A stretch of 59,556 nt of DNA from UBA1161 sp049520395 (GTDB lineage Bacteria; Planctomycetota; Phycisphaerae; Tepidisphaerales; Tepidisphaeraceae). A model generated the notes under the pieces. That model saw only the letters and a list, made by a program, of their open reading frames with translations. It made no database searches and had not been told where the DNA came from. Shown piece after piece: positions 26,185 through 35,311 of the stretch (its first letter is position 1; every line of letters begins with the position of its first letter). Both the position numbers and the translations under genes were made by a program. Location: contig JBEKPV010000016.1 in the NCBI GenBank assembly GCA_049520395.1, forward strand, positions 1 through 59,556. Reading direction: 5' to 3'.

Positions 26185-27471
26185 ATGGCCTCTACCATTC
26201 AGATCGATCGGTTGCTGGAGACGTGCGTGCGGCGCGGGGCGTCGGACTTGCATCTGGCGGTGGGTAAGCCGCCGGTGTTGCGCCTCAATGGTCATTTGCG
26301 GGATTTGCAGACCAAGGTGCTGGAGCCGGAAGACACGATGGCGCTGATGAAGTCGATCACGCCGGAGCGCATTCAACAGGAATTCGAGGAGACGGGCAGC
26401 GGCGACTTCGGGTTTGCCTTCGGCACCGAGGCGCGATTCCGCGTTTCGGTCTTCAAGCAAAAAGGTTTCGCGAGTCTGGTCTTGCGGCGAATTCCCAACA
26501 AACTGCTGACGTTCGAGGAGATTGGTCTGCCGCACATGGCGAGACAGATTTGCCGCCGTCCGCGCGGAATTTTCCTGGTCACCGGGCCCACCGGTTCCGG
26601 CAAAACGACGACGCTGGCGTGCATGGTCAATTACATCAATGAGAATTTCGATCGGCACATCATCACGATGGAAGACCCGATTGAATATTATCACCAGCAT
26701 AAGAAATCGCTGGTGGTACAGCGGGAAGTCGGCGTGGACGTGCCGAATTTCGCCGAGGCGTTGCGCCGCGCTTTGCGTCAGGACCCAGACGTGATGCTGG
26801 TCGGCGAAATGCGCGATCTGGCGACCATCAGCGCGGCGATCACGTCGGCGGAAACCGGACACTTGGTTTTCGGCACGCTGCATACCAGCGGCGCGGCCAG
26901 CACCATCAACCGAGTCATCGACGCCTTCCCAACGGATCAGCAGGAACAGATTCGCGTGCAGCTTGCGAACAATTTAATCGCGGTGCTGTCGCAGGCGCTG
27001 TGTCCGCGAGTGGACGTGGAGGGTCGAGTCGCGGCGTATGAATTCATGTTCGTGACGCCGGGGATTCAGAATTTGATCCGCGAAAACAAAGTGTTCCGCA
27101 TCGACTCGGAAATTCAGACCGGCAAGCGGTATGGGATGCTGCTGTTGGATGATTCGCTCTGGACGTTGTACAACGCGGGGAAAATCAGCCCGGAAGAGGC
27201 GATCGATAAGAGCAAAGTCGCCGGCCAGATGATGGACCGCTTCCAGAGGGCGGGGATCGATATCGGCAAATTGGCGGATGAGTTTTCGGCGCATGGAGCC
27301 GAGCCCGCGGAGGGCGCCGAAGGCCCGGAGGCGGCGGGCCAGACGCCCGCGAAGCCGAAACCGGGCGCTCCAGGCGGCGGCGGTGCGGCTCCGGGGCAGA
27401 GCGAGGCTGAGCGGCGGGCTCAGATCGAAGCGAATCGGGCTCGGTTGCAGGCACTGCAGGGGAAAAAATAA
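26185..27471 (+). CDS. pilT: PilT-type twitching motility / pilus retraction ATPase
   Basis: AAA+-like motor that in type IV pilus systems drives filament disassembly. It has 428 residues, the usual PilT core plus a ~60-residue Ala/Pro/Gly-rich tail (AEPAEGAEGPEAAGQ...). The start IDRLLETCVRRGASDLHLAVGKPP is the PilT N-terminal domain. Walker A GPTGSGKTTT is at ~134-143 and Walker B DVMLVGEMRDLATI follows. There is no tetracysteine motif, as expected for PilT rather than PilB. It lies between two PilB/GspE-type genes, 26 bases after the first. Confidence 0.93.
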   Translation: MASTIQIDRLLETCVRRGASDLHLAVGKPPVLRLNGHLRDLQTKVLEPEDTMALMKSITPERIQQEFEETGSGDFGFAFGTEARFRVSVFKQKGFASLVLRRIPNKLLTFEEIGLPHMARQICRRPRGIFLVTGPTGSGKTTTLACMVNYINENFDRHIITMEDPIEYYHQHKKSLVVQREVGVDVPNFAEALRRALRQDPDVMLVGEMRDLATISAAITSAETGHLVFGTLHTSGAASTINRVIDAFPTDQQEQIRVQLANNLIAVLSQALCPRVDVEGRVAAYEFMFVTPGIQNLIRENKVFRIDSEIQTGKRYGMLLLDDSLWTLYNAGKISPEEAIDKSKVAGQMMDRFQRAGIDIGKLADEFSAHGAEPAEGAEGPEAAGQTPAKPKPGAPGGGGAAPGQSEAERRAQIEANRARLQALQGKK

Positions 27472-27492
27472 ACCAGGATCGAGGGTCGGGCG

Positions 27493-29541
27493 ATGTCACA
27501 AGCGATACCGAATAAACCAACCCCGCCGGGGGAACCGGGCAAGCAGCCGCAGCATCCGCCGAGGATGGCTTCAGTGCCGATCACGCGCATACCGCCGGCT
27601 GGGTCTGTTCCCATTAAACCGGGGGGAAATGGAAGCGCGCAACCCGGAGGCAATGGCCCGGTGAAACCGCCGGCGCCGGCCGTGCCGATCAGCGCTCCGC
27701 CGGAAGCTGCGAAGAATCCGCCCACTGCCCCCCCACCGCCGGCGATGGCAGCGCCGGGAACTGTACCGGCCGCTGGGACGCCCGCGCCGGGCGGTCGCAC
27801 CGCATTACCGCCGATCAGCGAACTGAAAGGGCGTCAGCTCGGCCGGGTTTTGCAGAAGATGGGCCGCGTAACGCGCGAGCAATACCAGGATGCGCTGAGC
27901 TATCAAAAGCAAAAAGGTGGGGCGCTGGGACGAATCCTGATCGACATGGGATTCATCAAGGAAGCGGACCTGAATATCGCGCTGGCGGCGCAGCAGGGGT
28001 TTGAACTGGTGAATCTGGAGGGGATCGAAATCGGCACGGCGACGATCGCGGCGGTTCAGCCGCAGTTCGCCACCACCAACAAAGTGCTGCCGATCAGTTT
28101 CGATCCGGCGACTAAAACTCTGGTCGTGGCGATGGCATCGCACGAAAACTTCCGGGCGCTGGACGATTTGCGCACGGTGATGGGATACAAAGTGACCGCG
28201 AAGATCGCGGCGGACCCGGAACAACTGGATAAGCTGATCGGGAAATATTATCAGGCGGTCGCGGAGGGGCTGGGCGAAGTGCTGGGTGAACTGGCGCAGG
28301 ACGACACGCTGAAGGATTTGAAAAATCGCGGCGAATCGATCGACATGGACAGCCTGTCGGAGGCGGCGAATTCCAATCCGGTGCGGAAGCTGATTAACCT
28401 GGTTTTGCTGCAGGCCATCAAGGACAAGGCGTCGGACATTCACTTTGAGCCGTTCGAGGGTGAATTCAAGATGCGTTACCGCATCGACGGGGTGCTGTAC
28501 GAGATGATGCCGCCGCCTTCGCACATCGCGCCGGCGATCAGCAGCCGCATCAAGGTCATGGCGAATCTGGATATCGCGGAGCGGCGTCTGCCGCAGGACG
28601 GGCGCATCGAGCTATCCGTGAATAACCAGCCGATCGACTTGCGCGTGAGCATTTTGCCGACGATGTTCGGGGAAAGCGTCGTGATGCGCGTGCTGGACCG
28701 CGCCAACGTGAGCCTGGACCTGGATAAGATTGGGCTTCGCGAGGACGACCTGGGCGTGCTTCGGCAACTCATCCGCAAGCCCAACGGGATTGTGATCGTC
28801 ACGGGGCCGACCGGGTCGGGCAAAACGACCACGCTTTATTCGGCTCTGCGAGAATTGAACGATCCCAGCAGCAAATTAATTACCGCCGAAGACCCGGTTG
28901 AATATGACATCGACGGGGTCATCCAATGCCAGATCAAGCCGGATATCGAATTGACGTTCGCCAGAATCTTGCGAGCGATGTTGCGTCAGGACCCGGATAT
29001 TATTCTGGTCGGCGAAATCCGCGATAAGGAGACTGCCGAAATCGCCGTGCAGGCGTCGCTGACCGGTCACCTGGTTTTCAGCACATTGCATACGAACGAC
29101 GCCCCGAGCGCTGTCGCCCGTTTGCTCGATTTGGGACTGGAGCCGTTTTTGGTGACCGCGACGATTGAAGGAATTGTCGCCCAGCGACTGGTGAGGAAAA
29201 TCTGTAATAACTGCAAAGCGGAATTCACGCCTTCGCTGGAACAGCTCATGGAGCTGGAGCTAAAGCCGGAGGACGTGGCCGGGAAGAAAATCTACTACGG
29301 CAAGGGGTGCCCGGCCTGTAACAACACCGGATACCGCGGGCGCATGGGCATTTATGAGATCATGATGGTGGATGACGATATGCGCGACATGATCGTTCAG
29401 CATGCGAGCACGCAGGTTTTGAGGAACGAGGCCAAGAAGCGGGGAATGCGTTCGCTCCGGCAGTGCGGGCTACTGGCGATTTATGACGGGGTGACGACGA
29501 TCGAGGAAGTCGTGCGCGAAACGATGATGGAAGACGAATAA
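27493..29541 (+). CDS. PilB/GspE-type assembly ATPase with proline-rich N-terminal extension
   Basis: Second motor of this type in the operon, 682 residues. Residues 1-~108 are a Pro/Gly/Ala-rich, probably disordered extension. It is followed by the MshEN domain (GRQLGRVLQKMGRVTREQYQDAL...LGRILIDMGFIKEADLNIAL) and the catalytic core. Walker A GPTGSGKTTT is at ~438-447 and Walker B IILVGEIRDKETAE follows. The tetracysteine motif (CNNCK...CPACNN) marks it as PilB/GspE. Having two assembly motors and one retraction motor suggests that this genome runs both a type IV pilus and a secretion or pseudopilus system, or that the two ATPases act on different filaments. Confidence 0.93.
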   Translation: MSQAIPNKPTPPGEPGKQPQHPPRMASVPITRIPPAGSVPIKPGGNGSAQPGGNGPVKPPAPAVPISAPPEAAKNPPTAPPPPAMAAPGTVPAAGTPAPGGRTALPPISELKGRQLGRVLQKMGRVTREQYQDALSYQKQKGGALGRILIDMGFIKEADLNIALAAQQGFELVNLEGIEIGTATIAAVQPQFATTNKVLPISFDPATKTLVVAMASHENFRALDDLRTVMGYKVTAKIAADPEQLDKLIGKYYQAVAEGLGEVLGELAQDDTLKDLKNRGESIDMDSLSEAANSNPVRKLINLVLLQAIKDKASDIHFEPFEGEFKMRYRIDGVLYEMMPPPSHIAPAISSRIKVMANLDIAERRLPQDGRIELSVNNQPIDLRVSILPTMFGESVVMRVLDRANVSLDLDKIGLREDDLGVLRQLIRKPNGIVIVTGPTGSGKTTTLYSALRELNDPSSKLITAEDPVEYDIDGVIQCQIKPDIELTFARILRAMLRQDPDIILVGEIRDKETAEIAVQASLTGHLVFSTLHTNDAPSAVARLLDLGLEPFLVTATIEGIVAQRLVRKICNNCKAEFTPSLEQLMELELKPEDVAGKKIYYGKGCPACNNTGYRGRMGIYEIMMVDDDMRDMIVQHASTQVLRNEAKKRGMRSLRQCGLLAIYDGVTTIEEVVRETMMEDE

Positions 29542-29656
29542 TACATGGCTTTTCGCGGGGTTGTGGATTTTTTCATCTTTTGGGATTGGGCGGTCCGATA
29601 AAGGGGTTAGCCCGGGCGATGTCGCGCGGGAAATGTCGTTCCCAAGGAGTAAAGTC

Positions 29657-29953
29657 ATGAATAAGTCCACGATCCTTAAGTGGGCGATCGCCGCCCTGCT
29701 GACCGTTCCCGCCGTCTCGACGCTGGGCAGCACGACCTTGACCAGGCATCATCACCGCACTTTGAGCAGTCGACACCATCACAAACACGTCATGCTCAGC
29801 AGCCTGCATCACCGCCGGTTGCATCACAAGGGCAATGCGCATTCGTCGCTATCGTCGCATAGGCACCGTCATTCGACGCTGAGCACGTCGTCGGTTCATC
29901 CGACGATTAAGATCACCAAGATGCCGCCGACGATCGACGGCATGAATACCTGA
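29657..29953 (+). CDS. Small exported histidine-rich protein
   Basis: A 98-residue product. The ATG at 29657 has AAGGAG 8 bases upstream, which decides this start over an upstream in-frame one. Residues ~1-25 are a signal peptide (MNKSTILKWAIAALLTVPAV). The mature part contains 16 His residues among Ser, Arg and Lys, in clusters such as RHHHRTLSSRHHHKH and SLHHRRLHH. I know of no named family. Clustered His in an exported peptide suggests metal (Zn, Ni, Cu) or pH-dependent surface binding, but this is inference. A strong terminator follows 39 bases after the stop. Confidence 0.7.
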   Translation: MNKSTILKWAIAALLTVPAVSTLGSTTLTRHHHRTLSSRHHHKHVMLSSLHHRRLHHKGNAHSSLSSHRHRHSTLSTSSVHPTIKITKMPPTIDGMNT

Positions 29954-29991
29954 AACGACACTGGGTTCGCTTAAAGAACATTGAATATGCG

Positions 29992-30017
29992 GCGGCGCGA
30001 AATGCGCCGCTTTTTTT
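29992..30017 (+). terminator. Rho-independent terminator of the His-rich gene
   Basis: A perfect 7-bp stem GCGGCGC/GCGCCGC with loop GAAAT is followed by seven T residues. The T-tract overlaps the stop codon of the convergent PfkB gene (30018-30016). Confidence 0.88.
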
Positions 30018-31111
30018 ATTGCTGTGGAGGGGGGAGTGCCGCCGCGAAATCGGCCAGTTGCTTTCCGGTGGGACTTTGGGCCGTGCGGACGTAATAGCCA
30101 CTGGTCGCCACGCCGGTGCAGAGACATTCTTCCAGGGACAAACCGAGGGTGCGGCCGAGGCAGAAGCCGGCATTGAAATGGTCACCGGCGCCCGTGCTGA
30201 TTTTGGGTTCGAGAACGAACGGCCCGGCGAACCGCGCCGATTCGCCTTCGGTGGCAGCCGCGGCGCCGCGGCGCGGATGAACCACCACGCAGGACAATTT
30301 CATTTTCGCGCGAATCGCGATGGCGATCTTTTCCATTTCCGAATCGTCCACCGCGAAGGTCCCGGCGCCGATCGCCTGGGCGATCTGAGTCGATTCCTTC
30401 AGGTTNNNNNNAGGCGGCCATCGCATGGAGAATGTCCTGTTGGGTGCGTTTTTCGGGGTCGGCCAGATCGACGAAGAATTTCCTGCCCGGCAGGGGCGAT
30501 TGGGCGATGAGCGCGCCCAGCTCTTCCCAAATCTCCGCCATGTGGGGGATCATAGTCCAGTTGGTCATGGCGATGAGCCGGGCGGCGGCGACGGTTTTTT
30601 TCATTTGCTCCATGCCCATGCACTGGATGAGACGATCCCAGGTGATTTCGGAAAGGCATTGGTATTTGCCGAGCATGAGTTTTCCATCCTGGAATTCCAA
30701 TGCGTCAGTATGGCCGGGCTCGGCGACGGTGATGACTTTGGCTTTAGCCGCGAAATCGGCGAAGACTGGGTGGGGGTCGGGGAATCCGAGGTTGCCGATG
30801 TAGGTGACGTCGATCCCCGCGGTCGCCAGCGCGTTGGCCATGATGGGGCCGTTGCCGCCGAGTTTGATTTGTTTGACCAGTAATTCGTAATTGCTGGATT
30901 GGCCCGCGGCGCGGAGCACTTTTTCGCCCATCGCCTGGATGGTGGAAACGGGATCGAAATGGTCGGCATCGCGGCGTTTATCGACCACGGCTATGATTTC
31001 GTCGATAAAGCCGTCCAATCCCACCAGAGCGCGGGCGGTTTGAATCGTGGGCAGCGCGGCTGAAAGTTTAGCGCCGGCGGACTGACAAACCTGCGATCGG
31101 GATAAGGGCAT
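30016..31111 (-). CDS. PfkB-family carbohydrate kinase, broken by an assembly gap
   Basis: ATP-dependent sugar or nucleoside kinase of the ribokinase fold. The N-terminal part (GLDGFIDEIIAVVDKR, IKLGGNGPIMANALATAG, VTYIGNLG) and the C-terminal part, with the ATP/anion-hole signature STGAGDHFNAGF, are both typical. They lie in different reading frames either side of the N run at 30406-30411. The gap is probably larger than six bases, because about 20 residues expected between DILHAMA and NLKES are missing. For an intact gene the true gap length must equal 2 modulo 3. The substrate cannot be named. The stop lies in the T-tract of the convergent terminator. Confidence 0.85.
30406..30411. other. 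Assembly gap (NNNNNN) inside the PfkB gene
   Basis: Six undetermined bases join two parts of one kinase gene out of frame, so the gap size is a placeholder rather than a measured length. Confidence 0.97.
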
Positions 31112-31141
31112 CCGTTCCCCTTTTTTCTGGCGCCGTACCGG

Positions 31142-31552
31142 TTATTGAGGGGTCGTCGGCTGCGTACTGGGCGGCAGCACGGGCATCGCGGTGTAGGTCG
31201 GGTCCATGCTCAACTCCTGGTAAAGCACCATTTTCCACATCGGATCGTATGTCCAGGCCGGAACCGGGCTGTAGGCCACATTGCCCAGGAAGAGAGTTGT
31301 TTCCCAGGAGGGGTCGGCGGGGGCGTCGAGGGGATCGGGAACCCAGGTGATGTAATTCGGCCAGGCCCAGACCCCGCCGGTGGAATAAACGGCGGCGGAG
31401 GGATCCCACTGGCGGGCGCGCATGGCGGCGTCGGGAATCGGAGGCACCGGATTCAGCGGCTCAGGATCCGCCACGCGGGGCAAGGTCTGACAGGCGCACA
31501 GCGGCAACGCCAGAACCCCAACGATCATGCTTTTACGGAGGATTGAGAACAT
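31142..31552 (-). CDS. Small lipoprotein of unknown function, Trp/Pro-rich
   Basis: A 136-residue product with a clear lipoprotein signal: ILRKSMIVGVLALPLCAC, lipobox LCAC near residue 21. The mature part is rich in Pro and Trp (WDPSAAVYSTGGVWAWPNY, WTYDPMWKMVLYQEL) and ends in a Pro/Thr/Gln-rich tail. I recognise no domain. It overlaps the upstream 86-residue lipoprotein gene by 20 bases, so the two are probably co-translated and may act together in the envelope. Confidence 0.7.
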   Translation of the reverse strand: MFSILRKSMIVGVLALPLCACQTLPRVADPEPLNPVPPIPDAAMRARQWDPSAAVYSTGGVWAWPNYITWVPDPLDAPADPSWETTLFLGNVAYSPVPAWTYDPMWKMVLYQELSMDPTYTAMPVLPPSTQPTTPQ

Positions 31553-31793
31553 GATTGACGTCCTTATTAAAGGCCTTGGAATCGAAATTGGCGGTGCCGC
31601 CGCCGGTGACGGTGTCGTTGTCGAAATTGGGAGCGGCGTTCATCGGATCGGCCAGCGCGCGTGTGGTCGGGTCGGAATCGTCGGAATTGCCGGAGTCCAT
31701 GTCGCAAGCCGCCAATGTCAGCAGGCCCGCCAGGCAGGCCGCCAGCGGAATCACTCGCCGGGGTTCGGCGAAGAACGCGTGAGCGCGAAACAT
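31533..31793 (-). CDS. Small lipoprotein, Asp/Asn-rich, unknown function
   Basis: An 86-residue product with a signal peptide and lipobox (PLAACLAGLLTLAAC, Cys near residue 30). A short polar mature part follows (DMDSGNSDDSDPTTRALADP...). No domain is recognisable. It lies just downstream of guaB on the same strand (21-base gap) and overlaps the next lipoprotein gene by 20 bases. Confidence 0.68.
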   Translation of the reverse strand: MFRAHAFFAEPRRVIPLAACLAGLLTLAACDMDSGNSDDSDPTTRALADPMNAAPNFDNDTVTGGGTANFDSKAFNKDVNHVLNPP

Positions 31794-31813
31794 AGCTACC
31801 TCCCAACCGCCGA

Positions 31814-33358
31814 TCAGCGACCGGGTCGAATCTCATCGGCATATTCAACCGTATAATTGGGGGACTCTTTGGTGATGGTGATGTCGTGCGGATGGCTCTC
31901 GGCCATGCTCGCGGAGGAGACGCGGCAGAAGCGGGCCTCCTTGCGAAGGGCCTCGATATTTTTAGCGCCGCAATACCCCATTCCCGCCCGTACGCCTCCG
32001 ACCATTTGATAGACAAAATCGCTGAGTTCGCCGCGATAGGGGACGCGTCCCTCGACGCCTTCGGGGACCAGTTTGGTGGTCTCGCGGACGCCGGCCTGGC
32101 CGTAACGGTCTTTGGAGCCGCTGATCATGGCCCCCATGCTACCCATGCCACGATAAGTTTTGTAGCGCCTTCCCTGATGAATGACCAGTTCCCCAGGGGA
32201 CTCGTCGAGGCCGGCAAAAAGGCTGCCCATCATGACGCAACTGGCGCCGGCGGCGATGGCTTTGGTGATGTCGCCGCTGTGGCGGATACCGCCGTCGGCG
32301 ATCACGGGGATGCCGGTCATATCCGCAATGGAGACGGCGTTCATGATCGCGGTAATTTGGGGGACCCCGACGCCGGAGATAATTCGGGTGGTGCAGATCG
32401 CTCCGGGGCCGATGCCGACCTTGATGCCATCGACGCCCGCTTCGATCAAATCCCGGGCCCCTTCCGGCGTGGCGACGTTACCGGCGATCACTTCGATTTC
32501 GTATTTCCGCTTGATCTCCCTGACGGTGTCGATGACGTTTTGGCTGTGGCCGTGCGCGGTGTCGACGACCAGCACATCGACATCGGCGCGGATCAGGGCT
32601 TCGACGCGGGCCATGTCCAGAACGCCGGTCGCGGCGCCGACGCGCAAGCGACCGCGCTTGTCTTTGCAGGAATTGGGGTACTGATGCATCTTGTCGATGT
32701 CGCGCATCGTGATCAAGCCGGCCAGGCGGCTCTCTTTATCGACCAGAAGCAGTTTCTCGACCTTGGCGCGGTAGAGAATGCTCTCGGCCTCGTCGAGGGT
32801 CGTATTCTCGGGTGCGGTGACGAGATTTTCGCGAGTCATGACCTCGCCGATTTTCCGATTGTCGTCTTCTTGAAATTTCAGGTCGCGGCGGGTCATGATG
32901 CCGACGAGCCGCGGGGATTTTCCGCCGCCGTTGCCGGTGTGGCGGCGCGGAGGAACGTGCGAAACGCCGGGCGAACCTTCGACGATGGGGATACCGCTGA
33001 CGTTATATTCGCGCATGACGCGCCGGGCGGTGGCGATGGTTTCCGTTGGAGGTAACGTGATCGGATCGACGATGACGCCGTTTTCGCTGCGCTTGACCTT
33101 TTCCACTTCGCGGGCTTGATTCTCGATGGAGAGATTTTTGTGGATGATCCCGATGCCGCCCTCCTGCGCCAGGGCGATGGCCAGGGCGGCTTCGGTGACG
33201 GTGTCCATGGGCGCGGAGATCAGCGGAATGTTCAGCTCGATTCGCCGCGTCAAATGCGTGTGAGTGTCGGCATCGGCGGGCACAAAACCGCTGCGGGCGG
33301 GGATCAGGAGCACGTCGTCAAAAGTAATAGCGTCGTAGACGATCTTGGGGTGTTCCAT
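31814..33358 (-). CDS. guaB: IMP dehydrogenase
   Basis: Oxidises IMP to XMP, the committed step of guanine nucleotide synthesis. The 514-residue protein has the standard TIM barrel with a pair of CBS domains inserted (~100-230). The catalytic loop GPGAICTTRI has the nucleophile Cys at 322, and the flap region carries GYCGAKNIEALR. A ~25-residue Gly/His/Arg insertion (HVPPRRHTGNGGGKSP) sits inside the first CBS domain, possibly a linker or regulatory loop. Two small lipoprotein genes follow on the same strand. Confidence 0.96.
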   Translation of the reverse strand: MEHPKIVYDAITFDDVLLIPARSGFVPADADTHTHLTRRIELNIPLISAPMDTVTEAALAIALAQEGGIGIIHKNLSIENQAREVEKVKRSENGVIVDPITLPPTETIATARRVMREYNVSGIPIVEGSPGVSHVPPRRHTGNGGGKSPRLVGIMTRRDLKFQEDDNRKIGEVMTRENLVTAPENTTLDEAESILYRAKVEKLLLVDKESRLAGLITMRDIDKMHQYPNSCKDKRGRLRVGAATGVLDMARVEALIRADVDVLVVDTAHGHSQNVIDTVREIKRKYEIEVIAGNVATPEGARDLIEAGVDGIKVGIGPGAICTTRIISGVGVPQITAIMNAVSIADMTGIPVIADGGIRHSGDITKAIAAGASCVMMGSLFAGLDESPGELVIHQGRRYKTYRGMGSMGAMISGSKDRYGQAGVRETTKLVPEGVEGRVPYRGELSDFVYQMVGGVRAGMGYCGAKNIEALRKEARFCRVSSASMAESHPHDITITKESPNYTVEYADEIRPGR

Positions 33359-33478
33359 AGGATACTGTTACGCCGACGACCCGGCAGTGTCAAGCAAAAC
33401 CTTTGAGGCGGGCAATGTCGTAAGGTGGGATGGCGGGGTATAAAGCTCCGGCGGCCCATCGCGGGCGGCAATCGAAAC

Positions 33479-35311
33479 ATGACCGCTTTCTCCGCTAAGC
33501 CAAGTGCGCTGGAAGATAAATCCACTGAACCGCCGCTCTTGTGGGAGCGGCGCTGGTTTGGACCGGCGGCGGCGTTGGCGGCGGCGGCGGCGATGCTCAT
33601 CTGGACCTGGGGAACCTGGCCCGATGTGCTGGTCGATTTCGGCGTACAGTTGTATGTCCCATGGCGGCTGGCGGCAGGCGACGTGCTCTACCGCGATATC
33701 GCCCATTACACGGGGCCCTTGTCGGTTTATTACAACGCCCTGGCCTTTCGGATTTTTGGCGCCAGTTTGCTGACGCTGGTTCTGGCGAATTTGCCGGTAC
33801 TCGTCGGAATCATCGCGGAAATCTATTACCTCTGCTTGCAATTGGCCGGGCGGGCCGCCGCGACTGTGGCGACGCTTTCGTTCGTGATCCTATTCGCGTT
33901 CGCGCACCCGATGCCAACCGGGAATTACAACTATGTTTGTCCCTACGAATACGAATACACGCACGGGATGCTGCTCAGCCTGGGGGCGGTGATTTTTGCC
34001 TGGCGACTGGTGAAATATGGCCGCGCGATCGATGCGGCGGGGGCGGGATTTCTGACGGGAATGGTTTTTCTCACCCGCGCGGAATTTTTTGTCGCGGATG
34101 TTGGCGCGGCGGGATTGGGAATTCTGATCTACTGTTTGGAATCGCGCGGGACGCAGCGCCGTACCACCGGCGCGATCGCCATGTTTTTGACGGCGGCGAT
34201 ATTGCCGCCGATTGTCAGCACGCTGCTGCTGGGGCTGGCGATGCCGATTCACGAAGCCTTGCGCGGGACGGCGGGAATGTGGCCGGCGCTGCTGGCGGGG
34301 AGAGTGACGCAGCAGCAGTTCTATCGGCACAGCATGGGGATGGATCATCCGGCGCAAAGTCTGCTCGAATTGGCCAAGTGGAGCGGGATATATCTGGCCA
34401 TTATCGCCGCGGCGGCGGTCTGGGCGCGATGCGCCGGGAAAACACGCGTAAGCGCCTTCGCGACGGCGGCGGCCCTGGCCGGAATCGGTTTGATCGCACT
34501 GCGATGGCGGGATGTGGATTGGAGGTCCGTTTTTCGCCCGCTGCCGGTGGTGGCGATGGCCGTCGCCGTTGTGGGGATGGTGCACCGCCGCCGCTGCAAA
34601 TGCGACGTGGCGGCGCTGGCGGTGATACTCGGGACACTGGCGATCCTGCTGCTGGGGAAAATCATTTTGTACTCGCGCATCGAACATTACGGCTGCTGGC
34701 TGGCGATGCCGGCGACGATGCTGCTGATCACGTCGCTCTTTGGCTGGATCGGAACGGGCGTGAGAAAACTCGGCGGAAACGCCGCGGTCTATTTCGCCGG
34801 AATCGCCGGACTTTGGGGCGCGGTGCTGATCGTCCACCTGGCGATCACCGCGACGGGAATCGGACGGCTTACGGTCACTGTGGGCGGCGGACCTGACCAA
34901 TTTCTGGCGAGTCAAAATGGGGCGATCATTAATCGCGCCGTGGCGCTGGCGCGGCGGCTTGGGCCAGACCAGACGCTGACCTGTTTTCCCGAGGGGATTA
35001 TGATCAACTATTTGTCGCGGCGGCGCACGGCGACGCCCTACGTCAATTTCAATCCGCCGGACCTGCTGCTATTCGGCGAATCGAACATGCTGGCGGCCCT
35101 GCGGCGGCATCCGCCGGATTGTGTCATGATCGTGCACAAGGATACGTCGGAGTTCGGGGTGCCATTTTTCGGCGTTGATTATGGGCGCGATCTGGGGGCG
35201 TGGATCACTTCGCACTACCAGCAGCGCGATATGCCGCTGGATTTGGGGGCGCAGCCGCTGCGCGATAATCGGTTTGGGATTCGCCTGCTGGTTCCGTCAG
35301 GGCCGCAGTGA
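33479..35311 (+). CDS. Polytopic membrane protein, GT-C (ArnT/PMT-like) glycosyltransferase candidate
   Basis: About 610 residues with roughly ten hydrophobic segments. The first periplasmic loop (WPDVLVDFGVQLYVPWRLAAG...RDIAHYTGPLSVYYNAL) has the Asp and the GPL.YY pattern seen in GT-C glycosyltransferases, which use polyprenyl-phosphate sugars. The C-terminal ~150 residues are soluble and presumably periplasmic. I start it at the ATG at 33479 (MTAFSAKPSALEDKS). Specific substrate and acceptor are unknown. It ends in a 15-base convergent overlap with another GT-C gene, so the two may be functionally related. Confidence 0.65.
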   Translation: MTAFSAKPSALEDKSTEPPLLWERRWFGPAAALAAAAAMLIWTWGTWPDVLVDFGVQLYVPWRLAAGDVLYRDIAHYTGPLSVYYNALAFRIFGASLLTLVLANLPVLVGIIAEIYYLCLQLAGRAAATVATLSFVILFAFAHPMPTGNYNYVCPYEYEYTHGMLLSLGAVIFAWRLVKYGRAIDAAGAGFLTGMVFLTRAEFFVADVGAAGLGILIYCLESRGTQRRTTGAIAMFLTAAILPPIVSTLLLGLAMPIHEALRGTAGMWPALLAGRVTQQQFYRHSMGMDHPAQSLLELAKWSGIYLAIIAAAAVWARCAGKTRVSAFATAAALAGIGLIALRWRDVDWRSVFRPLPVVAMAVAVVGMVHRRRCKCDVAALAVILGTLAILLLGKIILYSRIEHYGCWLAMPATMLLITSLFGWIGTGVRKLGGNAAVYFAGIAGLWGAVLIVHLAITATGIGRLTVTVGGGPDQFLASQNGAIINRAVALARRLGPDQTLTCFPEGIMINYLSRRRTATPYVNFNPPDLLLFGESNMLAALRRHPPDCVMIVHKDTSEFGVPFFGVDYGRDLGAWITSHYQQRDMPLDLGAQPLRDNRFGIRLLVPSGPQ

